From contig ML978127.1 of the NCBI GenBank assembly GCA_010015805.1, forward strand, positions 1,116,001 to 1,180,000: a stretch of 64,000 nt of DNA, read 5' to 3'. Source of the DNA: Rhizodiscina lignyota. Lineage: Eukaryota > Ascomycota > Dothideomycetes > Aulographales > Rhizodiscinaceae. Below are positions 44,651-56,200 of this stretch, one piece after another (position 1 is the first letter of the stretch; every line of letters starts with the position of its first letter). The notes beneath the pieces are model-generated. The model saw only the letters and a list, made by a program, of their open reading frames with translations. It did no database searches and was not told where the DNA came from. Both the position numbers and the translations under genes were made by a program.

Positions 44651-47600
44651 ATGGACGGTCACGGGAGCCCACGAGATTCAGGACCTTCATCTGCGCTTCA
44701 AAGCCCCACGTTTGATCGAGACGTAGAAATACGTGTTAATGAGACCGTCGGCTCTGCTTCTATCTCTCCAAGTGGACGAGATGTCGTTCTCGCGTCCAGA
44801 GAAGGCCTTCACATCATTGACCTAGATGCCCCATTTTCTCCACCACGCTACGTGGCTCACCGGTCTCAATGGGAGGTGGCAGACGTTCAGTGGTCACCTT
44901 TTTCTTCCAGAGATTCTTGGATCGTCAGCACCTCCAATCAGAAGGCCCTAGTCTGGAACCTGAATCTATCCTCACCACAGGCCCCCATCGAGCATACGCT
45001 ACATGCTCATTCGAATGCAATCACTGACATCAACTTCTCGGCTCACCATGCGGACATTCTTGCGACTTGTGCTGTTGATAGCTATGTCCATTGTTGGGAC
45101 CTTAGAAGACCTGCCAAACCGGTTATCAGCTTTGCAGAATGGGAAGCTGGAGCAACTCAAGTCAAGTGGAATAGACAGGACTCGCATATCATAGCAACAT
45201 CGCATCAGCGAAAGTTTATGATATGGGATGACCGAAAGGGCGCTCATCCAGTGCGTAAGATTGAGGCTCATTCAACGCAGATCTACGGCATCGACTGGAA
45301 TAGGTTACGCCCTGAAGCGCTTCTCACATGCTCTCTGGATCGCACCATTAAATTCTGGGACTACACGAAGCAAGATGATATTCCAGAACGCGTCATTAAA
45401 ACTCCATACCCTGTGTGGCGCGCTCGACACACTCCATTTGGATGGGGAATACTTGCAATGCCAAAGCGGCACGACTTTAATCTGTACATGTACGACAGGA
45501 GGCTCGATGGTATCAATGGCAGTCAGGCATGCATACCGCCAGTATGCCGCTTTGGGGGCCACGAAGATCAAGCTAAAGAGTTCCTGTGGCGCTCTCGCGG
45601 TGGTGTACTGGATGGAACTGACAATCGAGACTTCCAGCTAGTGTCTTGGGGAATGGATCGTTGCCTTCGTCTTCACCGCGTCGATCCGCATCATGTAGAA
45701 GCAGTCGGACACTACAAGGGAAGAGAGGTCCACAAGAAACTCAACCTCACACGCGCTGGAGCTGTATACCGAACCTTTAGGGATGAACAACCGCGCAGTG
45801 AGAGCTTGAAGATGCCGGCAGAGCTGAAGCCACCTCGTCCGCCTGGGCTGCTTGGTCTGACGCTCATTCAGAGTGGAATGGGTAAGTCTGCAGGGCTGAA
45901 CAATCTCGCCGCGAACGCCCCAGCTGGTATGCAAGCCCGTCGGCGAGCAAAGAAAGCAGAGAATACCATCGACTGGATGGGCGGCGTGAAAATGGGCAAA
46001 GCTGCTGTATCAGGTCTGCCTAGGAATTCTATCCGGCCAACCGACCATCAAGTAGTCTGGGACACACCCGACTCACTTAGTGACGAGATCACGTATGTCG
46101 GCAAGAAATATAAGAAGGTCAACTTCGAGCACGCAGATGTCAATCGAAGGACCGCGAAAATCACCTTAAATGGACCTTGGGGCTCAGAAGATAAATCTGC
46201 TTTCATCAGGGTGACGCTCAAATTTCCTACAAGTTATCCAACGAATGCAATACCGCAGTGTCTATTTGAAAAGACAACATCGGCCATCTCTGACGAGACT
46301 CTGGCTAAGCTGAGACACGGAGTGCGATCAATCTCTGACTACTATGGACTGCGCCGATGCGGGTCGCTGGAAGCTATTGTTACGTATTTACTTGGTGAGC
46401 GCGGCTTGGAAGATAGCCTTGCATCATTTCCCGGTGCAAATGGTCTTGCTGCAGATGAGTCTTCCAGCGATGACGACGACGATGACGACGCTATCGGAGG
46501 AGCAGAAGACCTCGAAATGAGCGGTACGGATCTTGGCAGTGGATTGACTAACAATGCGAATGTTCCTCTGCCAAAAGCATGCGGCGCCATGTTTGCTGAA
46601 GATGGGCGCTTGGTCTGCTTCTTTCCGCCGAAACCAGAGCCAAAGCCGCTGTTCAATCTTGAAGCACTCCGTGGAGGTGACAAGATATCCAAAGGCACCC
46701 GCTTGTTTGAAGAATTTGGTCGCTACCGAACTGAATCGCCAGAGCCGAAAGAATCGTCAGAGGAGGATGCTGATGATGAGGATGAATCTTCGGAGGGTTC
46801 GGTGACCTCTTCGTCCGCATCCTCTACCTCGTCAATAGCATCAGAGGACATTATCAGCGCTCTACCCAGTCGGTTTATGCCCCCAGCAGCATGGCGAGCA
46901 AGCACCATTCGCTTTCAAAAGTCATCACAACATTCTAGCGCAGGCTATTCGAAGAAATCGAACCTTCCGAAGCCGAAATCATATATTTCGATCGTTGACA
47001 CACGGGATTTGCTGCCAGCGAAGAAATGTCTGGCAGAAGAATACGAAGTGTTTGGAGAGGGGCCTTCAGTTTGCGCTCACAACGGTGCAGTCGCGAAGAG
47101 ACATGGTTTGGACGATCTTGCTCAAGTATGGGAGCTGATGAGGCTCATTTTGTTCAATCAAGTGCCCTTGGAGATATTGCCGCAGAACTATCGAACAGAT
47201 CCAATCTTGGTTGTGGCACGACGCGCCATCGCACGAATGAAAAAGAAGGATAGCGCAATCGACCTGGGAGCGGATGGCGACGGCACTGCCCTGACTGGAA
47301 GAATAAAATGGGGCAATCATCCATTGGCGGGGAAATGGCTGATTCCCAGACTATTCGACCATTTCGAGATGCTGGCTGATACTCAGATGTTGGGAATGAT
47401 GTCCTGCATCTTCTCCGAACCTGCAGCGAGTCAGCCAGTTGCAAATGCACTCATGCGGTTGAAACAGCAAGAGCTTCCGATGTCTATGAAGAGCCCCGCC
47501 TTTTCACTGGATTACCATGCGTCTGATGAGGTGGCGTGGAGTTTGTTCAACCGCAGAGCAGCTCCAGTAACTATAATCAGATCTGGTGTCCCCACGCTGT

Positions 47601-48694
47601 CTTGGAGCGATCCTGAGCGACAGCCCGGGATTTACGGATCAGCTAGTTCGTCGAATGGCCCTTGGAGCAACGACATCAGGATCCCTAGCGATCCAGTGAC
47701 GCCATATTCCACTGATTCAACGCCACCACGATTAACAAGATCAAACACCATGCGTTCCCATCCATATCCGCATAGCTATTCGACCTCGCCGGACCACCAC
47801 GTACTTAAGAGAACGCACACGAACCCATTCTTCAACCTTGCCGCTCTAAACAGGCCTTTTGGCCCCGCAATAACTGGCTCGCCACCGACAGAGAACCGCT
47901 TCCAAGATGACGAGGCTGATATTTCCACTTCAGCCCCTGCAAGCGCCGTTACCTGGGGCGAAACTACATTCTACAGCAGCAGCGGAACAGCGAGTGCGAG
48001 TCCCGATGCCCGCCGCAAGAGCCGCCAGTTGAGCAGATCCGGCTCCGGAGGCGACTCCACTTTCGAGTTGCCAGTCCCGCACGACAGCGATGATGAGAGC
48101 TCCTTCTCTTCTGACGATGACCAGTTTGACGCCAGGAGCTTCGTCTCACGCCCACAGAGCAACATCAGTGCTTCTGCAAGCATCGCCGTAGAAGTCAATG
48201 TCAGAATGACGCTCAAGAACCAGAACATGTTCGATGACGAGGCGCATGCGAGCGTACCGCTGCTAGATCCAGCTGATGCAGCAAAATACGCTGTATATCG
48301 CGCATCGTATGCGGAGCAGCTGAGTGTGTGGGACCTGCCCATTGCGCGGTCCGAGGTGCTCAAATTCAATGGACTAACGAGCTACTGGCCGGAAGAGATA
48401 CCATTCCAGAACAGCCTGGATCAAGTAAAGAGTCCTAGAACCACCACGCAGAGGTTGCTGGATGGCGTGGAGACGGCAGATATGGCGTTCACGAAGAAGG
48501 AGAAGAAGCAGGAGAGCGCTATAGCGCAGTGTATGATATGCTGGCAGGCGGTGGTTGGACTCCACGTTCAGTGTACTATTTGTGGCATCGGTCGAGCGCA
48601 TAAGGAGTGTGCGGAAGAGTGGGATGAGGAGTTGGGTGATGAGAGCTGGTGTAATGCACATGAGGAACAAGGGGAAGAAGGCCTTGCGCAGTAA
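44651..48694 (+). CDS. MTC5: SEACAT subunit Mtc5/Sea3 (WDR59 homologue)
   Basis: An intronless frame of 1347 residues from the ATG at 44651. Residues about 30-380 form a WD40 propeller (WEVADVQWSPF, HSNAITDINFS, VDSYVHCWDLRRP, CSLDRTIKFWDY). Residues about 490-590 form an RWD domain (TLKFPTSYPTNAIPQCLF, GSLEAIVTYLLG), followed by an Asp-rich tract and long disordered segments. The C-terminus carries a RING-like zinc finger with C1294, C1297, C1308, C1311, H1317, C1320, C1334 and H1337. This order, WD40-RWD-RING, defines WDR59/Mtc5 of the SEACAT (GATOR2) complex on the vacuole, which relays amino-acid status to TORC1. Sea2/Rtc1 (WDR24) has no RWD domain, which favours Mtc5. Confidence 0.9.
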   Translation: MDGHGSPRDSGPSSALQSPTFDRDVEIRVNETVGSASISPSGRDVVLASREGLHIIDLDAPFSPPRYVAHRSQWEVADVQWSPFSSRDSWIVSTSNQKALVWNLNLSSPQAPIEHTLHAHSNAITDINFSAHHADILATCAVDSYVHCWDLRRPAKPVISFAEWEAGATQVKWNRQDSHIIATSHQRKFMIWDDRKGAHPVRKIEAHSTQIYGIDWNRLRPEALLTCSLDRTIKFWDYTKQDDIPERVIKTPYPVWRARHTPFGWGILAMPKRHDFNLYMYDRRLDGINGSQACIPPVCRFGGHEDQAKEFLWRSRGGVLDGTDNRDFQLVSWGMDRCLRLHRVDPHHVEAVGHYKGREVHKKLNLTRAGAVYRTFRDEQPRSESLKMPAELKPPRPPGLLGLTLIQSGMGKSAGLNNLAANAPAGMQARRRAKKAENTIDWMGGVKMGKAAVSGLPRNSIRPTDHQVVWDTPDSLSDEITYVGKKYKKVNFEHADVNRRTAKITLNGPWGSEDKSAFIRVTLKFPTSYPTNAIPQCLFEKTTSAISDETLAKLRHGVRSISDYYGLRRCGSLEAIVTYLLGERGLEDSLASFPGANGLAADESSSDDDDDDDAIGGAEDLEMSGTDLGSGLTNNANVPLPKACGAMFAEDGRLVCFFPPKPEPKPLFNLEALRGGDKISKGTRLFEEFGRYRTESPEPKESSEEDADDEDESSEGSVTSSSASSTSSIASEDIISALPSRFMPPAAWRASTIRFQKSSQHSSAGYSKKSNLPKPKSYISIVDTRDLLPAKKCLAEEYEVFGEGPSVCAHNGAVAKRHGLDDLAQVWELMRLILFNQVPLEILPQNYRTDPILVVARRAIARMKKKDSAIDLGADGDGTALTGRIKWGNHPLAGKWLIPRLFDHFEMLADTQMLGMMSCIFSEPAASQPVANALMRLKQQELPMSMKSPAFSLDYHASDEVAWSLFNRRAAPVTIIRSGVPTLSWSDPERQPGIYGSASSSNGPWSNDIRIPSDPVTPYSTDSTPPRLTRSNTMRSHPYPHSYSTSPDHHVLKRTHTNPFFNLAALNRPFGPAITGSPPTENRFQDDEADISTSAPASAVTWGETTFYSSSGTASASPDARRKSRQLSRSGSGGDSTFELPVPHDSDDESSFSSDDDQFDARSFVSRPQSNISASASIAVEVNVRMTLKNQNMFDDEAHASVPLLDPADAAKYAVYRASYAEQLSVWDLPIARSEVLKFNGLTSYWPEEIPFQNSLDQVKSPRTTTQRLLDGVETADMAFTKKEKKQESAIAQCMICWQAVVGLHVQCTICGIGRAHKECAEEWDEELGDESWCNAHEEQGEEGLAQ

Positions 48695-49171
48695 TGAATG
48701 TAATTTTAATGTCGGAAATATCGTCGATCTATAGCCCCGCAAGATGCCATGGGTCTATCGAAATTGCATGGGCGTAGATGTACAACAGCTTAGTTGACTG
48801 CCCACGAAGGCCACTTCGCTCCGCTTCATTCACTGTGAATGTAAGCGCCTTCAGGCATGATGCGTGATGAGTGACGTGGCTTGACTAGATATATAATAAG
48901 TATGCAGGGCCAGCTTTCAACTCTGCAAACTACTTTGAAAGGATTCACCAATTTTTCTGTTGGAAAACTTTCTGGCAATAGGAACTTGATAAGTGAGGTT
49001 AAGCACGGCGAATTATGATTGGACAGCCGCAGCATCGCCACAGACCGGAACAACGTTTCTGCGCATGTCTTGGCACACACAAATCCAATGGCGAGAACTA
49101 AGACTACATCCGGGTGGAAGCCGCACTCATTCAACCCATCAAACAGCAAGGCTCCGTTGCCAAATCTCACA
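48695..49171. other. Intergenic, eL24 promoter
   Basis: About 480 bp between MTC5 and eL24, both on the plus strand. No feature beyond the presumed promoter. Confidence 0.45.
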
Positions 49172-49905
49172 ATGCGGACCTACGAAGATACATTCAGCGG
49201 CCAGAAGATTTACCCTGGCAAGGTGCGTGAATCCACCCCGCGGAGCTCGTGATTCGAGTCTGGTTGAACCCAACGGCCGACGCGCACCTCCAAGGGCGAG
49301 ATATGCAACGGGTTGAACAACAAGCTGACTTGGTGTCACTCAGGGTAAACTCTATGTCCGTGGCGACAGCAAGATCTTCCGATTCCAGAATGGCAAGACC
49401 GAGAGTCTGTTCCTTCAGCGCAAGAACCCCCGCAGAATAGCATGGACGACCCTCTACCGCAGACAACACAAGAAGGGTATCTCGGAGGTTAGTGCGATAC
49501 TACACACTCCACTCCGATGTCTCAACAGCAGTCGTGTATAATCGAGGCTCGAGCGGCGGTTCCACTATGACAATATTTGGATAGCATCAAGGCTGACTAT
49601 ATCTTCGCCACATACAGGAAGTTGCCAAGAAGCGCACCCGCCGCACCGTCAAGCACCAGCGTGCCATCGTCGGTGCCTCCCTCGACGTGATCAAGGAGCG
49701 ACGAACCATGCGCCCTGAGGCCCGCGCCGCGGCCCGCCAGGCAGCGATCAAGGAGAGCAAGGACAAGAAGGCGGAAGTGGAGAGCAAGAAGAAGCTCGAG
49801 AAGGCGAAGGGCGCAGCTGGTGGAGCAAGGGGCCAGACACAGAGGATCGTGGGCAAGCAGGGCGCGAAGGGCTCGGCGCCCAAGGTCCAGGCGAAGACTC
49901 GTTAA
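49172..49905 (+). CDS. rpl24: 60S ribosomal protein eL24
   Basis: Three exons, 49172-49222, 49344-49487 and 49618-49905, give 160 residues; introns are 121 and 130 nt, both phase 0. The product is ribosomal protein eL24: [61 protein letters not shown], then [18 protein letters not shown] and a long basic Ala/Lys-rich C-terminal helix. The family's N-terminal zinc-ribbon cysteines are replaced, as usual in fungi and related lineages. The introns were inspected for snoRNA boxes; no convincing C/D or H/ACA pattern was seen. Confidence 0.95.
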
Positions 49906-50748
49906 AGTGGACACGTTCATACACGATGAGGACAAATTCGGGCGAATGTGCTTTTTCTATGGGATGCATAAGGAGCTAGCTTGTAGCACTGCTCTGAGGA
50001 AGTAAATTCACTTGCTTTCTACCTTATGGGACCCGTTTTCCAATTATTTGGGGCTGCGTGAACCGCGTGTAAGCACTGTAGGTTGTGCTTCTGCGGAATC
50101 TTTCGCGCTGCACCTAAAGCCCGCTTCTGTTCGTCCAGGTGCTTTGATATTACTGCTAACGACAATACCATCTAATGGTTGGTGGAAGTTGACGCCCTCT
50201 CAAAAACCCAACAACTGCATTAGAAAGCTGGAAAACACTGGGGTTGACGACTCATCCAAGCATCTGGACATCCCAGTCGATCCAAACTCTGATTTCCATG
50301 TCGGCGCTATACCTCGCAATCCGGATCGCATTTATTGCCAGCAATCTGTCTCTTCATAACGGTTGGCTTGAATGAGAACGGTGAAGGCTATTCAATAATG
50401 ACTTCAAGACAAGAGCAGGGGATCGCACGAAAATTCGAATGCAGCTTCTCGTTCCCATCGTGGTTTGTACCGAGACTGGACGACAGAGCCAGATCTCGTA
50501 TGGTTGGAATTTCAGATTATGGACATTGAGATCATACACGACTCTCTGGTCTTTCGGAATTCTTCAATCAAATTTGCTTGGCCTGCCGACGACGGTTTGC
50601 GACTTGCTGTGTATGCTGAACGACTGACGTCGCCAGTTTAGTTTGGCTAGAATGGGGTTACCGCTTGTCTTTGAGCCCTGCGAAGCGCATGCGGAACACC
50701 AAAGAGCACTCTTCAGTTCTCGTTGCGTCTCCTAAGGTCTTACAGCTC
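49906..50748. other. Intergenic, convergent 3' ends
   Basis: About 840 bp between eL24 and the convergent methyltransferase gene. Frames up to 115 codons lack resemblance to any family. Nothing is supported. Confidence 0.45.
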
Positions 50749-51491
50749 TCATCGCTTCGTTCCTTTCGCCAGAAAACAAATTCTTGATTTCTCAACGCCT
50801 CCGTGCTCCATGACTATCTTTTCCTCGAACACCTTGAGGCGGAAATCAGTAAATCCAGCTTCTTCGTAGACCTCTTTCATCTGCTCCTCCGTGAAACCGG
50901 CCGTGGCAACAGCTTTTCTCGAGTCTTCGGGCCAATCGTCGAAGGCCTTCTTGCCTTCGGTTTCGCCGATTAAGAAGTCCAAGATAAGCAGAACTCCACC
51001 AGTTTTCAGGCGATCAGCTATTCGCTTGAGCATCAGAACACGCTCCTGCATGTGATGAAAACCAAGCCCGATGGCCGCGATATCGAAGTCGTAGAACTCT
51101 GGTCCAGAGATTGATTTGTTGGGAGGTTCGGAAAGTAGGTTTCCAACGACGGCGTGAATTTGTGCAGGCGGAAGGCTAGCTTTGGATGCAAGACTATTGA
51201 ATGTCTCAACCATCTTCTCAGAAATATCGATGCCGCGGGTAGTTGTGACGTATGGACCAAGAGCCTACAGATTGTTCGCATCAGCACATCATCGTGGCGA
51301 TAGCATCCTTCACATACTCTTGAAACCATACCTGTTCCGCAGGCATAATCTAAGAAACGAACTTCTTTTGCTTTCGGGTCGTTGGTGGTGAAGAAGTCTG
51401 CCCCAACCCAATCTACGCTCTTCCGGAGCTCGTCGGTTAGGTATGCGGACATCTTCTTCTGCCACGGCTTAGCATTGTAGCTATTTGCCAT
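50749..51491 (-). CDS. SAM-dependent methyltransferase
   Basis: Two exons, complement(50749-51264, 51318-51491), give 229 residues; the 53-nt intron (donor GTATGT, acceptor TGTAG) is in phase 0. It is a class I, Rossmann-type methyltransferase: motif I is VRFLDYACGTGMVSR (about 44-58), the acidic strand-2 residue is in RGIDISEKMV, motif IV is FDIAAIGLGFHH and the post motif is LKTGGVLLILDFL. Its length and FHHMQ segment are like small-molecule methyltransferases (Methyltransf_11/UbiE-like). The substrate cannot be inferred. It probably acts in the cytosol, as there is no targeting signal. Confidence 0.85.
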
Positions 51492-51997
51492 CTTGCTGTC
51501 TCGTTTTAGCTACCATGCCAAGCAAGACGAAAAGAGCCATACTCAAAGTATTCGCGATTGAGTTGCTCGAAAGACATGGTCGCAGATCCTGAGGGAAGGC
51601 GTGCGTATGGTCGATTTGTATCTCAATTCCGAAGCTTGATATCTCAGTTGAAGCCGTGTTGGAAAGAATTGGCACTATATATGTGTTTGTGAAGCCGGCC
51701 AGGCTCGAGGTAGGAAGCGGCGAGTTAACACTTCAAGTCTCCGCCATTGACCAATCGGCGACTTTTGTCGGCCTGAATATACTGCATCTGGAAGCCTCGT
51801 ATGAACTCCAGCGGACAAACTAAGGCGCATAGTTATTGGTATATGTCCGAGTGGAATTGTTAAGAAAGAGTCGCGAGTTATACTGGTAGTATATCGGCGT
51901 GCCGCATGTCGTTTATCAGACTCAATTCGTGCTTCTTTCACAGTCGAGACGTATGCGTCAAGGACAGTGCGATATACCTGTGGATTCACCTGGAATT
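51492..51997. other. Intergenic, methyltransferase promoter
   Basis: About 500 bp between the methyltransferase start and the TYW3 stop, both on the minus strand. No gene is seen. Confidence 0.45.
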
Positions 51998-52996
51998 CTA
52001 CTGGGTTTGGTTTAATGTCGTGAGATCGTAAACCTGAGAGGTGTCGAGAATCAGTGGTTCCGGAGGCGCAGCGGGTGGATTCTGGGTCGAACGAAGACTT
52101 TGCTGTTTCATCAACCCCTCTCTTCTCTTCCTCTCGCGTCTCACGGCCGCATCCTCCCATAATGAATCGGACGTTGAAGCCACGCGTTGTATTCGATGAT
52201 ATCCACTGAGTAGAAGGTGCTGAAAGCGCCCGATGCGTTCCTGGTTGGCCGAAAATCGTTCATTGATGACAGAAAGAATGCCACGAAAATAATTCTCGTC
52301 TACGATACTCCTAATGATGCCGTTTCCATCCTCGTAACCCACGATGGAGTCCAAAGACATTCCGGAGGAGCGAACAGCTACCATGAGAGGGATGGTCACA
52401 CTCATAATACCGCTTTCGCGAAATCCAGCTTGGAGTGCCGAAGAAACGACCCTTTGCGCATCGTCTAGACTGCATGTCATTATGTGGAGAATCTATGTAG
52501 CATCTCGTTAGTCCCATAGACCACTAAAGCAAGGAGTGCATACCATCGGTTCAAACTTGAAGTGTACAAGTCTATACGATGCCAAATCCAAGGGCTCTGA
52601 CTCTCCCGTCTCCTCCTGTATGCCAAAGAGTGACAGGTAAGATACACGATCTCCGTCTTTGTTGCTGGTATCGAATGGTTCGTGAGATACAAAAAGCCAT
52701 TGACCACCACCCTTGCCGCCTGCACCAGCAATGGCGGGTTGGCTTTTATCTTCATCGTGAGAGCGACCAGACACGGGTTTCAACCCTTTCTTCCTGCCTT
52801 CTAGGAAGACACTGACGCGCCCGGCGCAGCTACTGGTTGTGACAAGGCCATCAATGGCGTTGATCGCGTCGACAAGGTCGCGTATACCATCATCCAAGGA
52901 ACCCTTCGGCGAGGCATCGCTATAATTCTCAGCTGGAGTATTCAACTGCTGCAGGATTCGGTCCTTTTCTCCCTTGAATATTATATCGGAACCCAT
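51998..52996 (-). CDS. TYW3: tRNA wybutosine-synthesizing protein TYW3
   Basis: Two exons, complement(51998-52492, 52544-52996), give 315 residues; the 51-nt intron (donor GTATGC, acceptor CATAG) is in phase 0 and joins FKFEPM to ILHIMTCSL. TYW3 is the methyltransferase that acts on the wybutosine precursor at guanosine 37 of tRNA-Phe. Diagnostic segments are GLVTTSSCAGRVSVFLEG, GGQWLFVSHEP, AQRVVSSALQAGFRESG, TIPLMVAVRSSG and VDENYFRGILSVINERF. A Gly/Lys-rich insert lies at about 70-95. It is divergent from the DUF2461 gene with 205 bp between the starts. Confidence 0.9.
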
Positions 52997-53201
52997 GATA
53001 TCGGAGTGTCGGATGCGCGGAGGTTTTCTCCTGGCAACATATTTTAGTTAGCCTCGAATCTAGGTGTGGTGTGAACAACGTCGACGCGTCCGAGCGCGCC
53101 TCTCGCGACGTCATTTAAAGAGCATTCCACGGTAATAAATCCTGCGATACCCTAATTCAATCAGTGCAACGAATACGTATTACTCAAGCCGACACGAGAC
53201 A
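52997..53201. promoter_or_regulatory. Divergent promoter, TYW3 / DUF2461 gene
   Basis: The 205 bp between the two start codons hold both promoters and leaders. No specific motif was recognised. Confidence 0.4.
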
Positions 53202-56200
53202 ATGGCCAGAAGATCACAGCGTCAGTCAACCACGTCCACTCCTCGAAGCTCCTCCAAAAGGGCCCGCACCGAAGAGCAGACTCTATCCGCAGGCGCAAAA
53301 CGACCAAAGCGGCATTCCTCTACTACCAATCTCAAATCTACTCCGACTAAAAGCAAATACTTCGAGCCGGACAGTGAGGAGGACGATGGCGAGGAGGCTG
53401 AGAGCTCTGTGGAGCAGGAAGAGTCAGGTAATGAGGATGAAGAGGCCAATGATGCAGTATCCGCGAGGAGCTCAGAGGAAGAGTTAGAGTCCGAGGTTTC
53501 AGATGAGGGTGAGAAACCAAAGAAGAGAGGGAAGCCACAAGTGAGCAAGGGCAAATCGGTGAAAGCCAGCAAGACCGCCTCGGGCAAGAAAGAGCTGTGG
53601 ATGCCAGGCGTAAAGGCAGGGTTGGGCCCTGGCACGCAAGTTGTGATAAAGAAGCCGAAAGCCAGAGCAGCTGGAGATACGCCGTATAGCGATGAGACGA
53701 TTCATCCGAATACGATGTTGTTCTTGAAGGACCTAATGGCAAACAATAATCGACAGTGGATGAAAAGTGCGTTTATGCTCCTGTCTACTACTTCAAATCA
53801 TGCCTAGCTTGCGCAAATACTGCGTGAAGCAGTGGAGACGATGGACCGTTGTTCTAAAGGACACTTGCAGTGCATGACCCCGATTATCGAGCATCGTTGA
53901 GCGATTGGAATACATATGTCGAGTGCCTCACTCAGCGGATCATCGAGGCCGACGAGACGGTACCAGAACTGCCAGTAAAAGACATCGTAGGTCTCATTCA
54001 AAGTCTCAGACGACTTGGATTGCTCACAGTGACAGGTATTTCGGATCTATCGAGACGTAAGATTTAGTAAAGATCAGACGCCTTATAAAACTGCCTTTTC
54101 GGGAGCTTGGTGAGGCACTATCTGCCCATTAAGCAAAATATCTACTGATGCGAAGAGCAGGTCGAGAACAGGACGCAAAGGTCCTTACGCTGCCTACTAC
54201 GTGCAGTGTAAACCAGACGGCGGTAGTCTCATAGGTAAGCCTTTCTCTCCGTCGCTACTTCTCCCAGTTCCATTGCCCGATCTCCTATTATTATCTAGTC
54301 CTTTAAATCTCCTCCGGCTCTGGATCCTGGACGTACGAGTTCCACTCCGGCCTCCTGTCGCTTGTCTTAGCCCAACCATGGCCACACGGCTCTTCGCCTT
54401 GGTTCTTGCTTGCCAGGTTCTCACTTCGCGCTATTTCCCTGCCGCTGCTCTCCTATTTTCACAGCCATCACCGCCGATCTCAATCAACCCGTCAATGGCA
54501 GAATTCCCGTGTGCGACCATGTTCCACCACGTTGCCCAGACATGAGGTTCCACGACAGGTCGTACCCTGCGTTTTCTGCAGAGCGAGAATACATAGAGGA
54601 GCGTTGGGTATTCCGAAACAAGCGAATTGAGATTTAAGGAGGCATCTAGGCGCGTGTAAAGGCCAGTGTGCTAGATGATGGCGAAACGTCAGCAGATTAC
54701 AACAAAGAAGTCGCGTTATGGAGTCCATGGCCAGGGAGCAATCGAGACACTTACTAAGGAAGCGCATTCGAAACATTCGCGGACGACTATTCAAGTGATC
54801 TTCGGATTATCTGAGGGCGGAACTGTCGGCATTGTCGCAATCCGGAGGTCGATTTGGGCGTAGCCAAAGTTGCAGCTAGATGAAAGCGGTGATGGCGTTC
54901 GGCGCTTCTACGGTCGCAAAATGGGCCCTCTATTCGAGTCAGCGGTATCGCGAATCCATCTGATGGTATCGATAAACACAGAGAAGCGCTTCGGCATAGA
55001 CTGATGATGCGTTTGCATCAAACTCCGGAACCAATTACGCTGTCTTTGTGTCGACTGACGACCAGTCGGCTGTCGCAGGCCTGTGGAATCGACGCCCTCC
55101 ACGTTTTCCACAAGCGCGAAGCTAAAGAGATCAATCTCTGGTGTTTCTGCCGTCGAGAATACCAGTGTTGATACATTGCAGACTCGGCACTGTAGACGTT
55201 GCGCGTTGCTGGTCGCGTTTAGCTGGAAAACCAGTCGCGTCGACAATGGGGCCCGAGGTTTCAACAACTCCTCCGGCAGCACCGGACCCTTAGGACGTGT
55301 CTACATGCCTTCCTTGATGTTTCATGCGTCCTCTTTCATTGATTGGCATTATTAACATGGACTTGACTGGTTTTCGAGCCTCTGAAGGGTGTGTGCTAAT
55401 AGATATGCACTAGCCGGCGGTCTCTGGATGCCTGAAGCAGCAGCTCTGGCAGCACTTCGAAATGATATCGATCGGCGATCTCATAGACTGAAAGCCGTCC
55501 TTTCAGATGCTCGATTGAGGAAGGAGTTCTTGAATGGTGTTGGGACGAACGAGAAGAAGGTTGTTGGTGCGTTCTGCGAGCAGAACAGCGACAGCGCCTT
55601 GAAGACGAAGCCTAAGGTGAGTGCGAACAGTCATTGCATTCCATGATAAGTGTCAAGTGCTGTGATGGATGCTGCAAGGCATCAGCCCAAAGTGATGATC
55701 TCCCTACCTATGTTGACGCTGTCGCCGCTGAGCTGGCGACTATACTGGATTCGTGCCTCCTATTTTGTGGCTCGCTGGCCGATTCACTGGCGGACACAAT
55801 GTAAATTGATGACCATTTCAGCCGTTGGTGGATATATTTGATTTGTATGAAGGTATTGATGAAGGTAAGATGCTCTGGGGCGAAGGGAACCGAAAGTGAC
55901 GGGCGCCGTCCCGTCTCGTTTCCTGGTCGCACCTTCCCTAGAGGCTCCAGTGGGAGCCAACAAACGGGCAGAAACGGGCAGAACCGCGACTTCCTTGACT
56001 ACGGCAACCAAAAACCCTATCTCGACTTCATGTCTTCAATGCCCCAGCCTACGTACCGGGCAATCCGCAGCCAAGGAACAGAAATATGAGTTTCTAGGAG
56101 AGTTTACACCCTGGATACTTGACAAACGGAGACCGCAACAACAGCCAGCACCTTCCTGCACATCACAGCAAGTCAAAGACAGGGACCTCCTCCACCTTGC

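Noticed and set aside
49223-49617. snoRNA inside the eL24 introns
   Set aside because: Ribosomal protein introns often host snoRNAs, but no convincing box C/D or H/ACA arrangement was found by eye.
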